The notes beneath the pieces were generated by a model, which saw nothing but the letters and a program-made list of their open reading frames with translations, was not told where the DNA came from and made no database searches. Shown one piece after another: positions 10,969 through 21,975 of a stretch of 64,000 nt of DNA; the first letter of the stretch is position 1; each line of letters starts with the position of its first letter. The DNA is taken from contig CM019063.1 in assembly GCA_009667805.1 (NCBI GenBank), forward strand, positions 355,904,942-355,968,941, given 5' to 3'. The DNA comes from Leptobrachium leishanense. Lineage: Eukaryota > Chordata > Amphibia > Anura > Megophryidae. The translations under genes were made by a program, and so were the position numbers.

Positions 10969-11760
10969 CCACCAGACCCAGAGCTTTTTCTGGCCTGGTC
11001 TATATGGCGATGTGAGGGACTACTGCACACCTGCGTGGTATGCCATAAGGTAGGGAAGCGAGGGGACACAGCTAAGGCCACCCTGAGACCCCTACCCATA
11101 GTGGAGGGGCCATTTAGGAGGGTGGCGGTGGATCTGATAGGGGAAGAAATATATCCTAACTGTAGTTTACTACGCGACCTGGTACCCCGAGGCCGTAGCC
11201 CTGCAGAATATCCAGGAAGAGACCATGGCTGGTGCTCTGCTCCAGATATTCTCAAGGGTTGTATTTCCACAGGAATCCTGTCTGACCAGGGCACACAGTT
11301 TACAGCCGAGGTTACTCAACAGCTCTGGAGGCTGTGCGGGATTAAACCCCTGTACAACTCTCCCTGCCATCCACAGACCGAGCGTCTTAAATGGGACCTT
11401 TAAACAGCTCCTTTGCACTTTCATCATGTCCCATAAGGACTGGGAATGCCACCTACCCCACCTCCTCTTTGCCTACCGGGAGGTCCTCCAGGAAGCCACT
11501 GGCTTCTCACTTTGAGCTGCTGTACGGCCAGAGGGTCCGAGGCCCCTTGGACCTGCTCCGGGAGCATTGGGAGAGTAATCTGTCCGAGGAAGGGACATCA
11601 TTCATAGATTATGTACTCGAGTTTAGGGATCGGCTGCAGAGATTGACTGCCCTGGTCCGAGACAATCTCAAAGCCACACAGACAAGGCAGAAGAGGTGGT
11701 ATGACCGGTCGGCCAGGGACTACACCTTTCAGCAAGGACAGAAAGTGTTTGCTCTCTGAC
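10969..11760 (+). pseudogene. Gypsy integrase core and C-terminus (Gmr1-like element, piece 3)
   Basis: This continues the integrase broken at 2695. FFWPGLYGDVRDYC and CVVCHKVGKRG supply the cysteines of the HHCC zinc domain. The DDE catalytic triad is still visible across frame changes: D in VAVDLIG (codon at about 11,131), D in LSDQGTQF (about 11,284) and E in HPQTE (about 11,380). The C-terminal part (PHLLFAYRE, FELLYGQRVRGPLDLL, KRWYDRSARDYTFQQGQKVFAL) follows in two more frames to 11,759. At least three frameshifts are present, so it is inactive. It lies upstream of the RT, the reverse of the usual gypsy order. Confidence 0.85.
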
Positions 11761-12306
11761 CGGTCAAACAGAATAAACTCCAGGCAGCCTGCCAGGCACC
11801 TTACAAAATTATAGAAAAACCCTATGATACCACCTTCACAGATTCAACAAACTTTTCATGTGAACATGCTAAGGCCATATCATGAGAGGGAAGAGGCAGT
11901 AGCCACTATCTGCGCTCTGGATGTGGGGGTTCTGGAGAGTCTCCCCCTGCCGGTGCTGCCAGGGGATCCTAGCACAAAAGGAGGGGTAGCTGATGTCTGG
12001 CTTGGCGAGGGACTTAGTTCATGCCACAGAGAACAGGCTCAGCAGTTGCTCCAAGAGCCCAAAGATCTGTTCTTGTCCCGCCCCGGCTACACTACTGTAG
12101 CGCTGCATCGGATCGATACCCAAGGTCAAGCCACCAAAGAGGCAGATGGCGTACCGCATCCCGGATACAATAAAGGACGAGATGAAGCAGGAGATCCGAG
12201 AGATGCTGGATCTCGTGTAATAGAACCATCGGATAGACCGAGGGCATCTCTGGTGGTCCTAGCCCCCAAAAAGGATGGCACTACCAGGTTCTGTGTCGAC
12301 TACAGG
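11761..12306 (+). pseudogene. Gypsy Pol: integrase tail and start of reverse transcriptase (piece 4)
   Basis: The frame begins with FHVNMLRPYHERE, a common tail of gypsy integrases. It runs on through an acidic linker into PKDLFLSRPGYT, then VIEPSDRPRASLVVLAPKKDGTTRFCVDYR, the first RT motifs (fingers and motif 2). That the integrase tail leads directly into the RT in one open frame shows the IN-RT order is original and not produced by rearrangement. The RT is broken right after FCVDYR by a SINE-like insertion and resumes at 12,520. Confidence 0.85.
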
Positions 12307-12519
12307 AGTTTCTTTTTTTTTTTTTTTCCAGAAAGGATTTTACCACGAAGGATACATTGAGATTTCTCTCGTTTTCAAGTATGTCCTGGGTGGCGAGTAT
12401 TTACCGTTAGGTGTCTTACCCAAGGACACTTACTGCAGAGGTTGCTCGCTGGGATCGATCCCATGACTCCACAGGCTCTCTCCATGCAGAGCAGTGATGT
12501 TACCTCTACTCCACCCAGC
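12307..12519 (-). mobile_element. tRNA-like SINE insertion (minus strand)
   Basis: About 210 bp interrupts the RT between the codons for CVDYR and RLNEYTV. A T-run at 12,309-12,324 would be the poly(A) tail of a minus-strand SINE. At the other end, the minus strand has a tRNA-like stretch with GGGATCGATCC (about 12,451-12,461), close to the polymerase III B box. The A box is less clear. No flanking duplication could be fixed with confidence. A non-SINE insertion is possible. Confidence 0.5.
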
Positions 12520-13448
12520 CGGTTGAATGAGTACACAGTCACTGACTGTGCCGACTGTGCCCATGCCCCGGGTAGTCGAGCTGCTTGACCACATTGCCAT
12601 GGGGAAATTCCTCATCACCATTGACTTATGTAAGTTGTATTGTCAGATTCCGCTTGCTGCGGAAGGTGTGCCAAAATCGGCATTCATTATTCCCTTTGGT
12701 CTGTTCCAATTTTGGGTCATGCCATTTGGGATGAAGAATGCCCCGGCCACCTTCCAACGCATGGTGGATCGGCTGCTGGATGGAATGCAGACTTTACGAG
12801 TGCCTACCTAGACAATATTGCCATCTTTAGCAATACCTGGGAGGAACACCTACTCCACTTAAAAACCGTACTGGACCGCATCAGTGAGGCAGGGCTGACC
12901 ATCAAACCTGACAAGTGCCAAATAGGGAGGTCAGAGGTCCAGTACCTAGGGCATAGGGTGGTTTGCGGGAAGCAGCGACCGGAACCGGCCAAAATTGAAG
13001 CCATTGCCCAGTGGCCTACCCCCCCCCGGCACCAAAACCCAGGTATTAGCCTTTCTAGGGACAGCAGGGTACTACCGGTGCTTTGTACCATATTACAGTG
13101 ACATTGCCAAACCCCTGACCGACCTTACCTGCAAAAACCTCCCCCGACAAGTCCTGTGGTCCCCAGTGTGAGGGAGCCTTCCAACTGTTAAAACGGGCAT
13201 TGGTGGAGGCACCTGTACTAGCCACTCCCAATCCAACTATACATTTTGTTGTTCACACAGATGCCTCCATGTTCGGATTGGGAACGGTGCTGAGCCAAGT
13301 TGGAGAAGATTGACATGACCACCCAGTTGCCTAGATCAGCCGGAAGCTATTACCTCAGTAGGTCTCCTACATGGACATCGAGAAGGAGTACTAGTACTGG
13401 TATGAGCCCTTAAGAAACTTCTGTATGGACGCTCCATCATCCTCACAG
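12520..13448 (+). pseudogene. Gypsy reverse transcriptase and RNase H, first part (piece 5)
   Basis: RT motifs appear in order: PMPRVVELLD, FLITIDLCKLYCQIPL (motif A with catalytic D), FGLFQFWVMPFGMKNAPATFQR (motif B), AYLDNIAIFS (motif C) and VQYLGHRV. The usual YxDD is YLDN here, so the second catalytic aspartate is lost. RNase H starts with FVVHTDAS (about 13,245) and GLGTVLSQ. Frames change several times. The gene is cut at 13,448 by the hAT element and resumes at 19,734 with HNPLVWLNR. Confidence 0.85.
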
Positions 13449-13989
13449 ATCATAACTAGGGATGAGCCGAACACCCGCGTGTTCGGTTCGCATTCGAACA
13501 ATTTCAAAAGTTATTGTTCAAAAAAGAACCGAACTCAATGCAAGTCAATGGGACTCGAAAGTTCGAATTTTAGAGTGCCCTCTAAGAGGGCATATATGCA
13601 AGATATTTGCCATAAAAGATGTATGGGGGTCCGGGTAGTGCCCTGGGGGACAGGAAACCAGGAAAAAAGTTTTACAAAAAACGTTTTTAAAGGAACAGTG
13701 AGTTTTCCATGAAATAAAGGTTAAGAATAAAACGAAAAATTCCTTCAAATATCGTGCCTAGGAGGTCCCCATAACCTGCCCGTGAAGTGGCGGATTTGTA
13801 GGATGTATAGAAACATTTAAAAAAAAAACATGACATTTCAAATGACGGTAAATAGTTTTCCTTTAATCTATTCATAAACAGCTGCTTGGGGCGGCAGTCT
13901 GTATGAAAAGAGGAGACATTTTAGGACACGCAGAACAAGTTTAGTGATTTTTTTGGCTAAATTATGGTGAAACTTATGCAGGCTTTGGA

Positions 13990-14360
13990 TGAAAGTAACA
14001 ATAGGTGCTTTAAAATTGGGCATTTAGTGTCGGCAACAGTGCCGTCACACCGTAACCCCTTTGTAGTATTGTGGGAGAGTGCAGGGTTGGACCCTGCGGT
14101 CCAATATTAAAATGATATGAATCTTGTACAGGCGTCAGTGCACCCAAATATTGTGCCTTTGGTGGCAGCAAGTGCCTTCACAACGTAAGTAACCCCTCTG
14201 TGGTATTGTGGAAGAGTGCAGGGATGGACCCTGCGGTTCAATATTAAAATGATATAAATCTGGTAATATAGGCGTCAGTGGCAGTGAACCCAAATATTGT
14301 GACTTTTGTGGCAAGTGCCTTCACACTGTAACCCCTTTGTGGTATTGTGGAAGAGTGCAG
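13990..14360. repeat. ~140-bp tandem repeats near one end of hAT copy A
   Basis: Two to three diverged units share phrases such as gtaacccctttgt, tattgtggaagagtgcag and gaccctgcggt. The same repeat is expanded to about five to six units in hAT copy B (37,555-38,340), so this family's copies differ in repeat number here. Confidence 0.7.
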
Positions 14361-15809
14361 TGGTGGAGGTTTTGTGAATGCAGAAGAGATCCCCGATCTA
14401 TTCAGTTGTGTCAGCATCAGGGGATTGATAGCTGCTGATCCAGGACGGATTCATTTTTATAAATGTCAGCCGGTCTACAGAGTTGGAGGACAGTCGCACT
14501 CTTTAGTATGTGACAAAACCTCCAGCGGCACTGGACGTCCTTTCATAAAGCACGCTGGATGAAGGGCAACCTAGTAGCTGCATAGCATATTGACTAAGTT
14601 CTGGCCAGTGATCCAATCTCAACACCCAGTAGTAGTGGATCATCTGCTGTAAAGGTATCCAGGTCTGCCCTTGCCCCTAGGTAGTCCTGCACCATATGGT
14701 GAAGACGCTGGCAGTGGGTGCCTACATTTGACGTTCCTGGGCGTCATGGACTAAAATTTTTTAAAAAAGGCATCAGTCAAGCAGCCACGGCCTTCACCGC
14801 TCTTCCTCTGATCATCCGCAGCCTCAGAAGCACCTGTGTCATCACTTGGTAACCTACCAGTGCCTGTAAAGGCGTTACACAAATGTCGCTTTAGAGCGTC
14901 CTCAAGTTGTTTCATCCTGTGCTCCCTCTGTGAGGGCAGGATGAGCTCTGCAACTTTAGCCTTGTATCATGGATCAAGAAGGCTTGCCAACCAGTAATGA
15001 TCCCTCTCTTTGATAGCACGAATCCTGGGGTCCTTTACCATACTTTGCGGGATAAGGGAGCCCATGCAGCGTAGGTTGGAGGTGGCATTAGCTTCCGAGT
15101 CTTCCTGGTCAAGGAGGATGACCCCATTGTGCACTTCCTCTTCCCAGCCACGTACTAGTCCTTGGGTTTCTGGGCACACAAAACCCTCCCTTGAGGAATC
15201 CCCACCTCCAATGCCCCCACTACTTAAATATTCCTCCTCGTCATCCTCCTCCTGTCTGATCTGAGGACCCGCAGGAATACAGTACAGTGCATGCATCCTT
15301 GATCATCGCCACGGCGGGGGGGGGACCAAGTTGACCTGAACCTGTCCTTGTGCCATACTCACACAGGTACTCGTTGATGGCCCTCTGCTGCTTGTGCAGA
15401 CGCTGCAGCATTGCTAATGTCGAGTTCCACCTGGTGGGCATGTCACAGATCAGACGGTTTGTGGGAAAGTGGAATTCTCTTTGAATTTCTGCCAGGCGAA
15501 CACTTGCTGGGAATGACCGTCTGAAGTTGCTGCAGACTTTTCTGGCCTGGCTGAGAAGCTCTGCTGCCCTGGGTACCTGGTTAGGAAACACTGTACCACC
15601 AGATTTAGGACGTGTGCTAGGCATGGTACATGCGTCAACTTACCCTGGCGTAGGGCGGAGAGAAGGTTGCTGCCATTATCACAGACGACCATTCCCAGCT
15701 GAAGCTGGCGTGGTGTTAACCATCTCTGTACCTGCCCCTGCAGAGCTGACAGAATTTCTGACCCGGTGTGGCTCCTGTCCCCTAAACAAACCAGCTCAAG
15801 CACATTATG

Positions 15810-17309
15810 AAATTATAGATAGAACCTTTGTAGGGCATCAAAAATAGATTTAAAGGTAGACTTCAACAAAGAGGTATATCAAACATAAAGTGCTTCAGTC
15901 TTAAAGTGCTTCAATCTTAAGGTGACAAATATTCAATCAATGTACACATATAAAAGTGCAATGTGCCATAGAACACAGTAAAGTGCAACAATATATAAAG
16001 TTCCAGCAGTGCGATGGGTATAAGAGAGTCTATAAAGTGCAACAGTGTCTGAATGTGCATAATGTGCAAATTCAATGATATCCAATACAACAGTATGAAT
16101 ACCAGTGGGAAAAATTCCTTAAAATTGACTTCTCTTTATGTTCAAGCGATGCACAAATATAGTCCTCCTTTCTTGGTCTGTGTATCTCTTGCCGTCTCTC
16201 AATAGTGGAGAGGATAGCTAGAAAGGAGAAAAAAGTGAGAGAACGGAAAAAATAAATAAAAAAAAATAAAAAAAAATGAAGAAATAATCGTGCAGAAAAT
16301 CCCAATTAAATATGGTAAATAAATCACTCGTAGGAATATGGAAACTCACATTTATAAGAGCCCAAAAAATCCCTGGCTCTAGGTTTAGGAGTTTCCAGCC
16401 ATATAGAGGGTGGTGTATCCCTTCTTAAATCTTCAACTCTGGTTGCGATGGCTACAATAAGATAATATACAGCGCTCCCATAGTATATTACCGTATTATG
16501 ATAAAAAAGAGGTGATAATGTATTGAACTCACCAGATATGGAGCCTCTTCCACACAGGCTCACTCAATACGGCGTCAGGTACACTATGGTGGATACCCAG
16601 AACCTCTTCTCAACCGTCTGAGGGCCAGATATCAGGAGCTTCCAAGCGGTGGCAAGTATATATCCAAGGAGAGTAGTCAATAGAATATAAACCATATAAA
16701 ATTTATTAAAAAATGGACAGATGCGTTACCGAGACGCGTTTCGGCATTAACAGCCTTCCTCAGTCAGTATATTTAGGTGCACTATTGTCCAAAAAATCTC
16801 CAAACAGGAGCAAAAGTAAAAAAAGTCCTCTTTTATAGTCCTTTCATGGGATTATGTGAACCACATGAACAACATAAGACTTCCTGCATCCTGTTGTGTG
16901 ACCTCTGTGATTTCATATCCGGTTCATTACCCAGAGGTGCTTTGCAGTAATCATCTGACAGAGTAAACACAAAAAAAAACCTCACTGACAACCAGGAAAA
17001 GGAAGTAAATAAAAAAATAAAAAACACTGCTGCTCAAATAGGCAACAAACAAAATACATGGAGCCTGGAGATAAATGTCCCTCTGTGTATGCATCGCAAG
17101 TCCACAAAGGGGCACACTGTATCAGAATAACACAGTAACTCTGTGCTCAATGTCCAAACCATATATGAAGAAACGGGACCATATACAGCACCCATTATAT
17201 TAAAAACACATATTGGCATTAGCATCAATAAGAACATATGTACCGCATGCCAGCTAAGAGAATACACATGCCCATAAAGAATTAAAAATAAAAAATATAT
17301 ATTTAAAGG
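15810..17309 (-). mobile_element. Penelope-derived non-autonomous insertion inside the hAT transposase
   Basis: A 1.5-kb insertion flanked by a 12-bp near-exact duplication, aagcacattatg (15,798-15,809) and aagcacagtatg (17,310-17,321). hAT copy B lacks it and has the uninterrupted sequence. It resembles 8395-8765 in layout: similar gcactcccatag and gagcctc phrases, then the hammerhead-like motif. No coding region of its own was recognised; the short frames at 17,034-17,300 are not convincing. It therefore looks like a non-autonomous relative of the Penelope-like element at 8-10.7 kb. Confidence 0.7.
16727..16769 (-). ncRNA. Hammerhead-ribozyme-like motif, copy 2
   Basis: On the minus strand: TACTGA, CTGAGGA, one extra A, GGC-7-base loop-GCC, GAA, ACGCGT, C, TCGGTA. 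Helix I can form from TACTGA and TCGGTA (six pairs, one of them U-G). Helix II is three G-C pairs. Helix III is the self-complementary ACGCGU, as in short-helix-III hammerheads that act as dimers. The cleavage site would follow the C. The same extra A as in copy 1 is present, so it is a family feature and not a random error. Confidence 0.55.
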
Positions 17310-18859
17310 AAGCACAGTATGGCATCTTTTTGCTTGAACTATTGCGTAGCCCCCGTCACGCATCGGTTTAACTGCCACTTCGCCAGAGACAGAGAAGGAG
17401 GTGGAGGAGGAGGAGGAAGAGGTGGTGGTGGAGAAGACAGACCTCATACAAGCAGCTTTCTGGAGGCGTGGTGGATGAACAAGCTCCAGCACAGAGCCCC
17501 GTCTTGGATCCCTCCCAGCTGTAATCAGAGTTACCCAGTGTGCCATGAAAGAATTGTAACGGCCCTGTCCATGCTTGCTGGACCACGTGTCTAAAATCAT
17601 GTGCACCTTGCTGCTGACTGCCTTTCCCAATGACTCCATAACATTGTCTTCCACGTGCTGGTGTACTGCTGGAATGGCCTTCCGTGAAAAGAAATGGCGT
17701 TTTGGAACCTGCCACTGTGGTACAGCACATTCAGAAAATCCACCAGCTGGAAAGGCAGCAGCTGTAATGCGAGTAATTTTGCTAAGCTGGCATTTAGATG
17801 CTGTGCTTGGGGATGGTTGGGACTATATTTTTTCTTACGCTGCAGCAGCTGGGGCAATGTATTCTGACTGCGTAAATCTTCAGATGATGGGATGCTGTCA
17901 CATTGTGAGGAAGGACGTGATACACCCATTACTGTAGCATCATCCCTGTCAGTGGAGGTTGTAGCAGGCAATGACATGGCAGGACATATAGTGGGGGTAG
18001 AGACAGATGAGGAGGAGGAGGAGGACCTTTGCAAAGTGTTGTCCCAACGGGATGCATGGCAGGTGGTCATATGTCGCTTCAAGCACGTGGTACCCAAGCG
18101 TGGGATGTCTTTCCCACGCTTGATCCTCATCTGACATAGATTACAAATAGCAACAGTGCGGTCTGCTGCACATTTATTAAAGAACTCCCAGACAGCACAG
18201 TTCCTGGATGTGTGCTTTGAGACAACAGCGCTCTGCACCTGAGTAGCTCCGACATCTGATGCCTTGTACTGGCTACGGTTGGTCATATGCCTCGTGTTTG
18301 TTGTGCCTCCTCCTCCTCACTTGACTCCTCTGTTCGATCAGGCACCCAGGTGGAGTCAGTGACCTTATCATCGTCATCACCCCGTCTCCTCGTCACTGGA
18401 GCCAACTTGGCAGTATGCTGCAGCTGCTGGGGCAACATGAGTGACAGTTATTTGTGTGTCACTGGCACCCCCTTCCTCTAGGTTGATTATACTCCCTTCC
18501 TCAACCTCAGAGTTTGAATCAGAGCACTGTAGTTGCTGCGCATCCTCAAGCAGCATGTCACTGTCATTGTAGTCAAACAATTCAGCTGACTCCTCTGTGT
18601 GTGATAGTGAGGCTACGGCAGGAGTAGCTGTGGACATGGAGGCTGAATTAGATGTTTTGGCAGCTGAGGTGGACTGTAAACCACTACAAGCCTGGCTGGC
18701 AGAGGACTCTGAGGATGAGGATGGCCTGGTTAGCCAATCCACCAAATCCTCTGTATGTTGCTGCTGCTTAAGACGGCCAGCACCAGTTAGAAAGGACAAG
18801 CGTGCCCCTGCAGAGGATGCACAACGTCCACGACGACCAGAGGCACAGGAACCTCCTAT

Positions 18860-19395
18860 AATTCAGTGAGACCCCCTGATGGGTGGCAGTGACAAGACAC
18901 AGATTACAATTCACAGAAATCTGCTACAAGTATGTGGGACCCCCTGATAGCTGGCAGTGAGAAGACACAGATTACAATTCTCAGAAACCTCCTATAAATC
19001 AGTGAGACCCCCTGATGGGTGGCAGTGAGAACACACAGATTACAATTCTCAGAAACCTCCTATAAATCAGTGAGACCCCCTGATGGGTGGCAGTGAGAAC
19101 ACACAGATTACAATTCTCAGAAACCTCCTATAAATCAGTGAGACCCCCTGATGGGTGGCAGTGAGAACACACAGATTACCACAATTCCCAGATATCTTCT
19201 AGAAGTGAGACCCCCACAACTCCTGCTGGCAGTGAGAACACAAAGATTACAACAATTCCCAGATATTTTGTAGAAATGAGACCCCCAAAATAGTTGCTGG
19301 CAGTGAGAACACACAGATTACAACAATTCCCAGATATTTTGTAGATGTGAGACCCCCCCAATAGCTGGTGGCAGTGAGAACACACACTAACACAA
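18860..19395. repeat. ~68-bp tandem repeats in the 5' part of hAT copy A
   Basis: Units share gtgagaccccctgatgggt followed by ggcagtgagaacacacagat. Exact phrase matches at about 19,012, 19,080 and 19,148 give a 68-bp period; further units on either side are diverged. Related units occur in hAT copy B (about 34,300-34,490 and 35,262-35,530). Confidence 0.85.
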
Positions 19396-19733
19396 CAATC
19401 TCCTTTAAAACACGCGCTGTGGCTGAGTGAAGCCTTATATAGTGTGCTGCGGGATTTAGCTCTGTGAGCCCATGATTGGGCAAAATTTGGACTGAGCCGT
19501 GATTGGCATAGTTTTGCACCTGTCTTGCACCTAAACTGTGGTCAGGTGCAGGCTCTAGCCAATTAGAAGCTTCAGGCCAGTGGAAAAGTGCATTGTGGTC
19601 CATTGTCGTGCATTGTGGGCGAACATGCGGCGAACACGCAGAAATGTTCGGAGTTCGCCGAACAGCCGAACAGGCGATGTTCGAATCGAACTCCAAACAT
19701 ATCGAACTGAACAGCTCATCCCTAATCATAACC

Positions 19734-19875
19734 CCCTGGTATGGCTGAACCGGGAGGCCGGAGACAATGATCGACTTCTGCGGTGGAGCCTCACACTGCA
19801 GTCTTTTTTCTATTCAGTATCGGCCTGGCAAACGCAATGCCAATGTGGACGGTGTATCTCGCCAGACCGAACTTG
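19734..19875 (+). pseudogene. Gypsy RNase H, last part (piece 6)
   Basis: The frame resumes as HNPLVWLNREAG...RLLRWSLTLQ, the end of a gypsy RNase H domain. It follows on from IITR/TDHN-type sequence at 13,448, with the hAT element lying between. The open frame ends at 19,875. Confidence 0.8.
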
Positions 19876-19923
19876 AGACGTGAGCACTGACTTACATGGA
19901 CATCCTCAGGCAGACCCGACTAA

Positions 19924-20649
19924 GGGCTAAATTACAATCTTCACGCAAAAAGCCTCGCGCAAAGCGAAAATCTTTGCGCTAAGCAATTAAACGTTTGTGC
20001 GCGCAAACCACCGCTGGAATTCTAATCCTCGCTGCTTTTTTCTGCCTCCGATTAATTGCGCACACAAACAGCACGTGCCCAAATGCAAGCGCAGTACCGT
20101 CTCGTGCAAAAATCTTTGCGCAAGCAGTCTTTTTCGAGATTCAGCTTATCAGAACTAAGAACCACACCTGTCTCACGTTAACAAATAGCGTCTGCCACTG
20201 TCAATCCGAGCATATATGCTGCAGCAATAATACATGCACACACAACTTCATCCATTGTATTGGTTAGGTATGATTTGAATGGGCCACTGTGCTTTGGTGC
20301 ATTACTTTTTATGGGCTTGGATATTTGGGGTTAGCCAGGTTGTTCAAATTTGCCATTAGCACCAGCTTTTGGGAGTTGCTAAAATTATGCGCGCAAAGGC
20401 CATGATGTAATCACCGTGAAATAGATTGTAATACCATACTCGTACCAGCGCACATTCGCATTTGCGCTCACAATGTTAAGTATAGGATGTGCAAAGTACA
20501 GTAAACTCATGCAGGGTTCGCGCAGTTTCACCCGTGGTAGACTATTGCGCGCAGTTTGTTGCGCTATGTAATACGGGATTCGGCACGAATGGTTTTAATG
20601 TTTTTTTTGCGCCGGTGCAAACGATTGCATGAAGATTGTATTTTAGCCC
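19924..20649. mobile_element. Harbinger-type non-autonomous element (TAA-flanked)
   Basis: Ends are inverted repeats GGGCTAAA(A)TACAATCTTCA, and both sides are flanked by TAA (19,921-19,923 and 20,650-20,652). The 3-bp TWA-type duplication and GGG ends fit PIF/Harbinger. The interior is rich in gcgcaaa/tttgcgc words and has no transposase. It lies in the 3' part of the Gmr1-like gypsy element. Confidence 0.65.
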
Positions 20650-20652
20650 TAA

Positions 20653-21290
20653 GGGTCTCACCGGGTCTGCCATCTATGGACTCGGGGGCCCTGTTTCCCC
20701 TGTCCTGCGCATCTCACACTGCCGTAACTCCTGGCAAGCTGCCAAAATCTGACTCTGGTTTAACCGCCTGCCCTGGAGCCTCCTTTGCCCCAAACATGGC
20801 GCTTTTCAGTCAGCCGGTCCCCAGGGATGGTAGCCTGGTGTGGGGTGAATTACAAGAGGAAGCCAAAACCAGGTCGGTCTTCCAAGCCGCAGAGGGGTCC
20901 CTGTGCTGGAAACAGAGCTCGCGCTCCAGGGGGTGGAATTTCCCAGACAAGGAGGGGCCCAGGGCGGGTCAGACAGTGTGGCACCAAAAACTGGGCTCAA
21001 GCTAGATGCAGTGGCAATCCATTCTAAATATAGGAAAAGGGTTATGGCTAGAGGCAGTGGCAAAACTGGAGCCGGGATGTCTGGGGTCAGGCAGGGGAGA
21101 GAACACTGGGACTGTACCGTATAAATGTACCCTGTGTGTGTGTGTCCATAATAAACCAACCTGCTTAACCTGTACTACGCCTCGACGAGTATTTGGGAAA
21201 AGGAACTATCCAGTGGGTATTTACTACTACTGACTGCTAGCTTCCAGCAAGTAACCTGAAGACGGCTTGTTACCGTGGCTCACTGCACAG
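20653..21290 (+). mobile_element. 3' region of the Gmr1-like gypsy element (UTR/LTR part)
   Basis: This follows the end of Pol after the Harbinger-type insertion. An AATAAA polyadenylation signal occurs in ccataataaacc at about 21,146. Open frames here (for example 20,556-21,027) have no recognisable domain. An LTR is expected, but its limits cannot be set because the 5' LTR is absent from the window. Confidence 0.35.
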
Positions 21291-21350
21291 CAACCGCGGC
21301 ACCTATGGTGGATCTACTCCCTCGGAGTAGCATCATCCGTCACATAAGTT

Positions 21351-21975
21351 TCATGTAATACCTGGGAAAAATAGAATGAGTAATAAGGGAACCCCTGTCA
21401 GGGATCCCGTATCACCAGTATAGAAAAGGCGACTCCAGGACCTTCCTGCGACAGCATAGTAAAGGCAAAGTGCAGCATCAAAAAAAACAATAACTATATA
21501 CAAGAACACATATCTAGCCTCCTGAGAGGAACTCCTTCCATGTGAGGGAGGCAGGGGAAAATATGTGACTCGACGTCGACAATCCCACTTGCAAAAAGGC
21601 AAAAAACATGGTTTTAACATTTCTTCCATTCCTGTGCAAGGCGCATAGGGGATGATGAGGATCGGTCTACATCTGTTAGGATAGGGATAGTCAAGCGATG
21701 AAGGCAGTGACGACCTTCCTCCACAGTATAAATGGTCTGCAGTTTGCCATCTCGATAAAGCAATAATTTATCAGGAAATCCCCACCTATACGTGACTCCC
21801 AGAGTTCACAGCACAGAAGAAATAGGGGCCAGTGCAGGGTGGCTCGTGACAAATCTGGAAACACAGAAATATGGTTGTAGTTAGGTGTCTGCGCATCAAG
21901 TTTGCAGAGGGCCAGCAGAATCAAATCCTTCGGTTTACAATAGTGCAATTTCAACAGCACATGCTGTCTGATGTA
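21351..21975 (-). pseudogene. L1 ORF1 C-terminal fragment
   Basis: The minus-strand frame from 21,960 reads LHYCKPKDLILLALCKL and then FPDLSRATL, the typical RNA-binding region of the L1 ORF1 protein, which coats L1 RNA. It is followed by sequence with no clear domain down to 21,351. It belongs to a different L1 copy from the one at 25.4-30.96 kb, whose ORF1 is at 29.9-30.9 kb. Confidence 0.7.

Larger units (their letters stand above)
14340..18860 (-). pseudogene. hAT transposase (copy A), broken
   Basis: Read on the minus strand: a serine/acidic N-terminal region (18,852-18,290), then a BED zinc finger in 18,286-18,020 (AVWEFF, CNLC, HMTTCH). Next come the hAT catalytic core (VVCDNGSNLL, CLAHVLNLVV, DMPTRWNSTLAMLQRL at about 15,700-15,400), DYHWLA-like motifs (RDHYWLASLLDP) near 14,970, and a C-terminal dimerisation region to about 14,340. 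The transposase would cut and paste the element. A frameshift near 18,290, further frameshifts, and the 1.5-kb insertion at 15,810-17,309 make it inactive. Copy B supplies an independent version of the same domains. Confidence 0.85.
13457..19725 (-). mobile_element. hAT element, copy A (autonomous-type, degraded)
   Basis: The ends are inverted repeats TAGGGATGAGC / GCTCATCCCTA. An exact 8-bp target duplication ATCATAAC flanks it (13,449-13,456 and 19,726-19,733), the hallmark of hAT. It sits inside the RNase H gene of the gypsy element; removing it rejoins the frame. The transposase is on the minus strand (18.86 to 14.34 kb). Subterminal sequence is rich in GTTCG/CGAAC words. Tandem repeats occur near both ends (~68-bp units at 18.86-19.39 kb; ~140-bp units at 13.99-14.35 kb). 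A Penelope-related insertion sits at 15,810-17,309. Confidence 0.92.

Noticed and set aside
12420..12519. A tRNA gene
   Set aside because: Only a B-box-like stretch is convincing. No cloverleaf could be drawn by eye, and the poly-T at the other end of the insert fits a SINE.
17034..17300. Extension of the hAT transposase frame into 17.0-17.3 kb
   Set aside because: The frame continues by chance into the Penelope-derived insertion; copy B shows the true continuation is at 15.8 kb.
20556..21027. Open frame of 149 codons in the 3' part of the gypsy element
   Set aside because: It starts inside the Harbinger-type insertion, has no recognisable domain, and overlaps two other frames of similar length.
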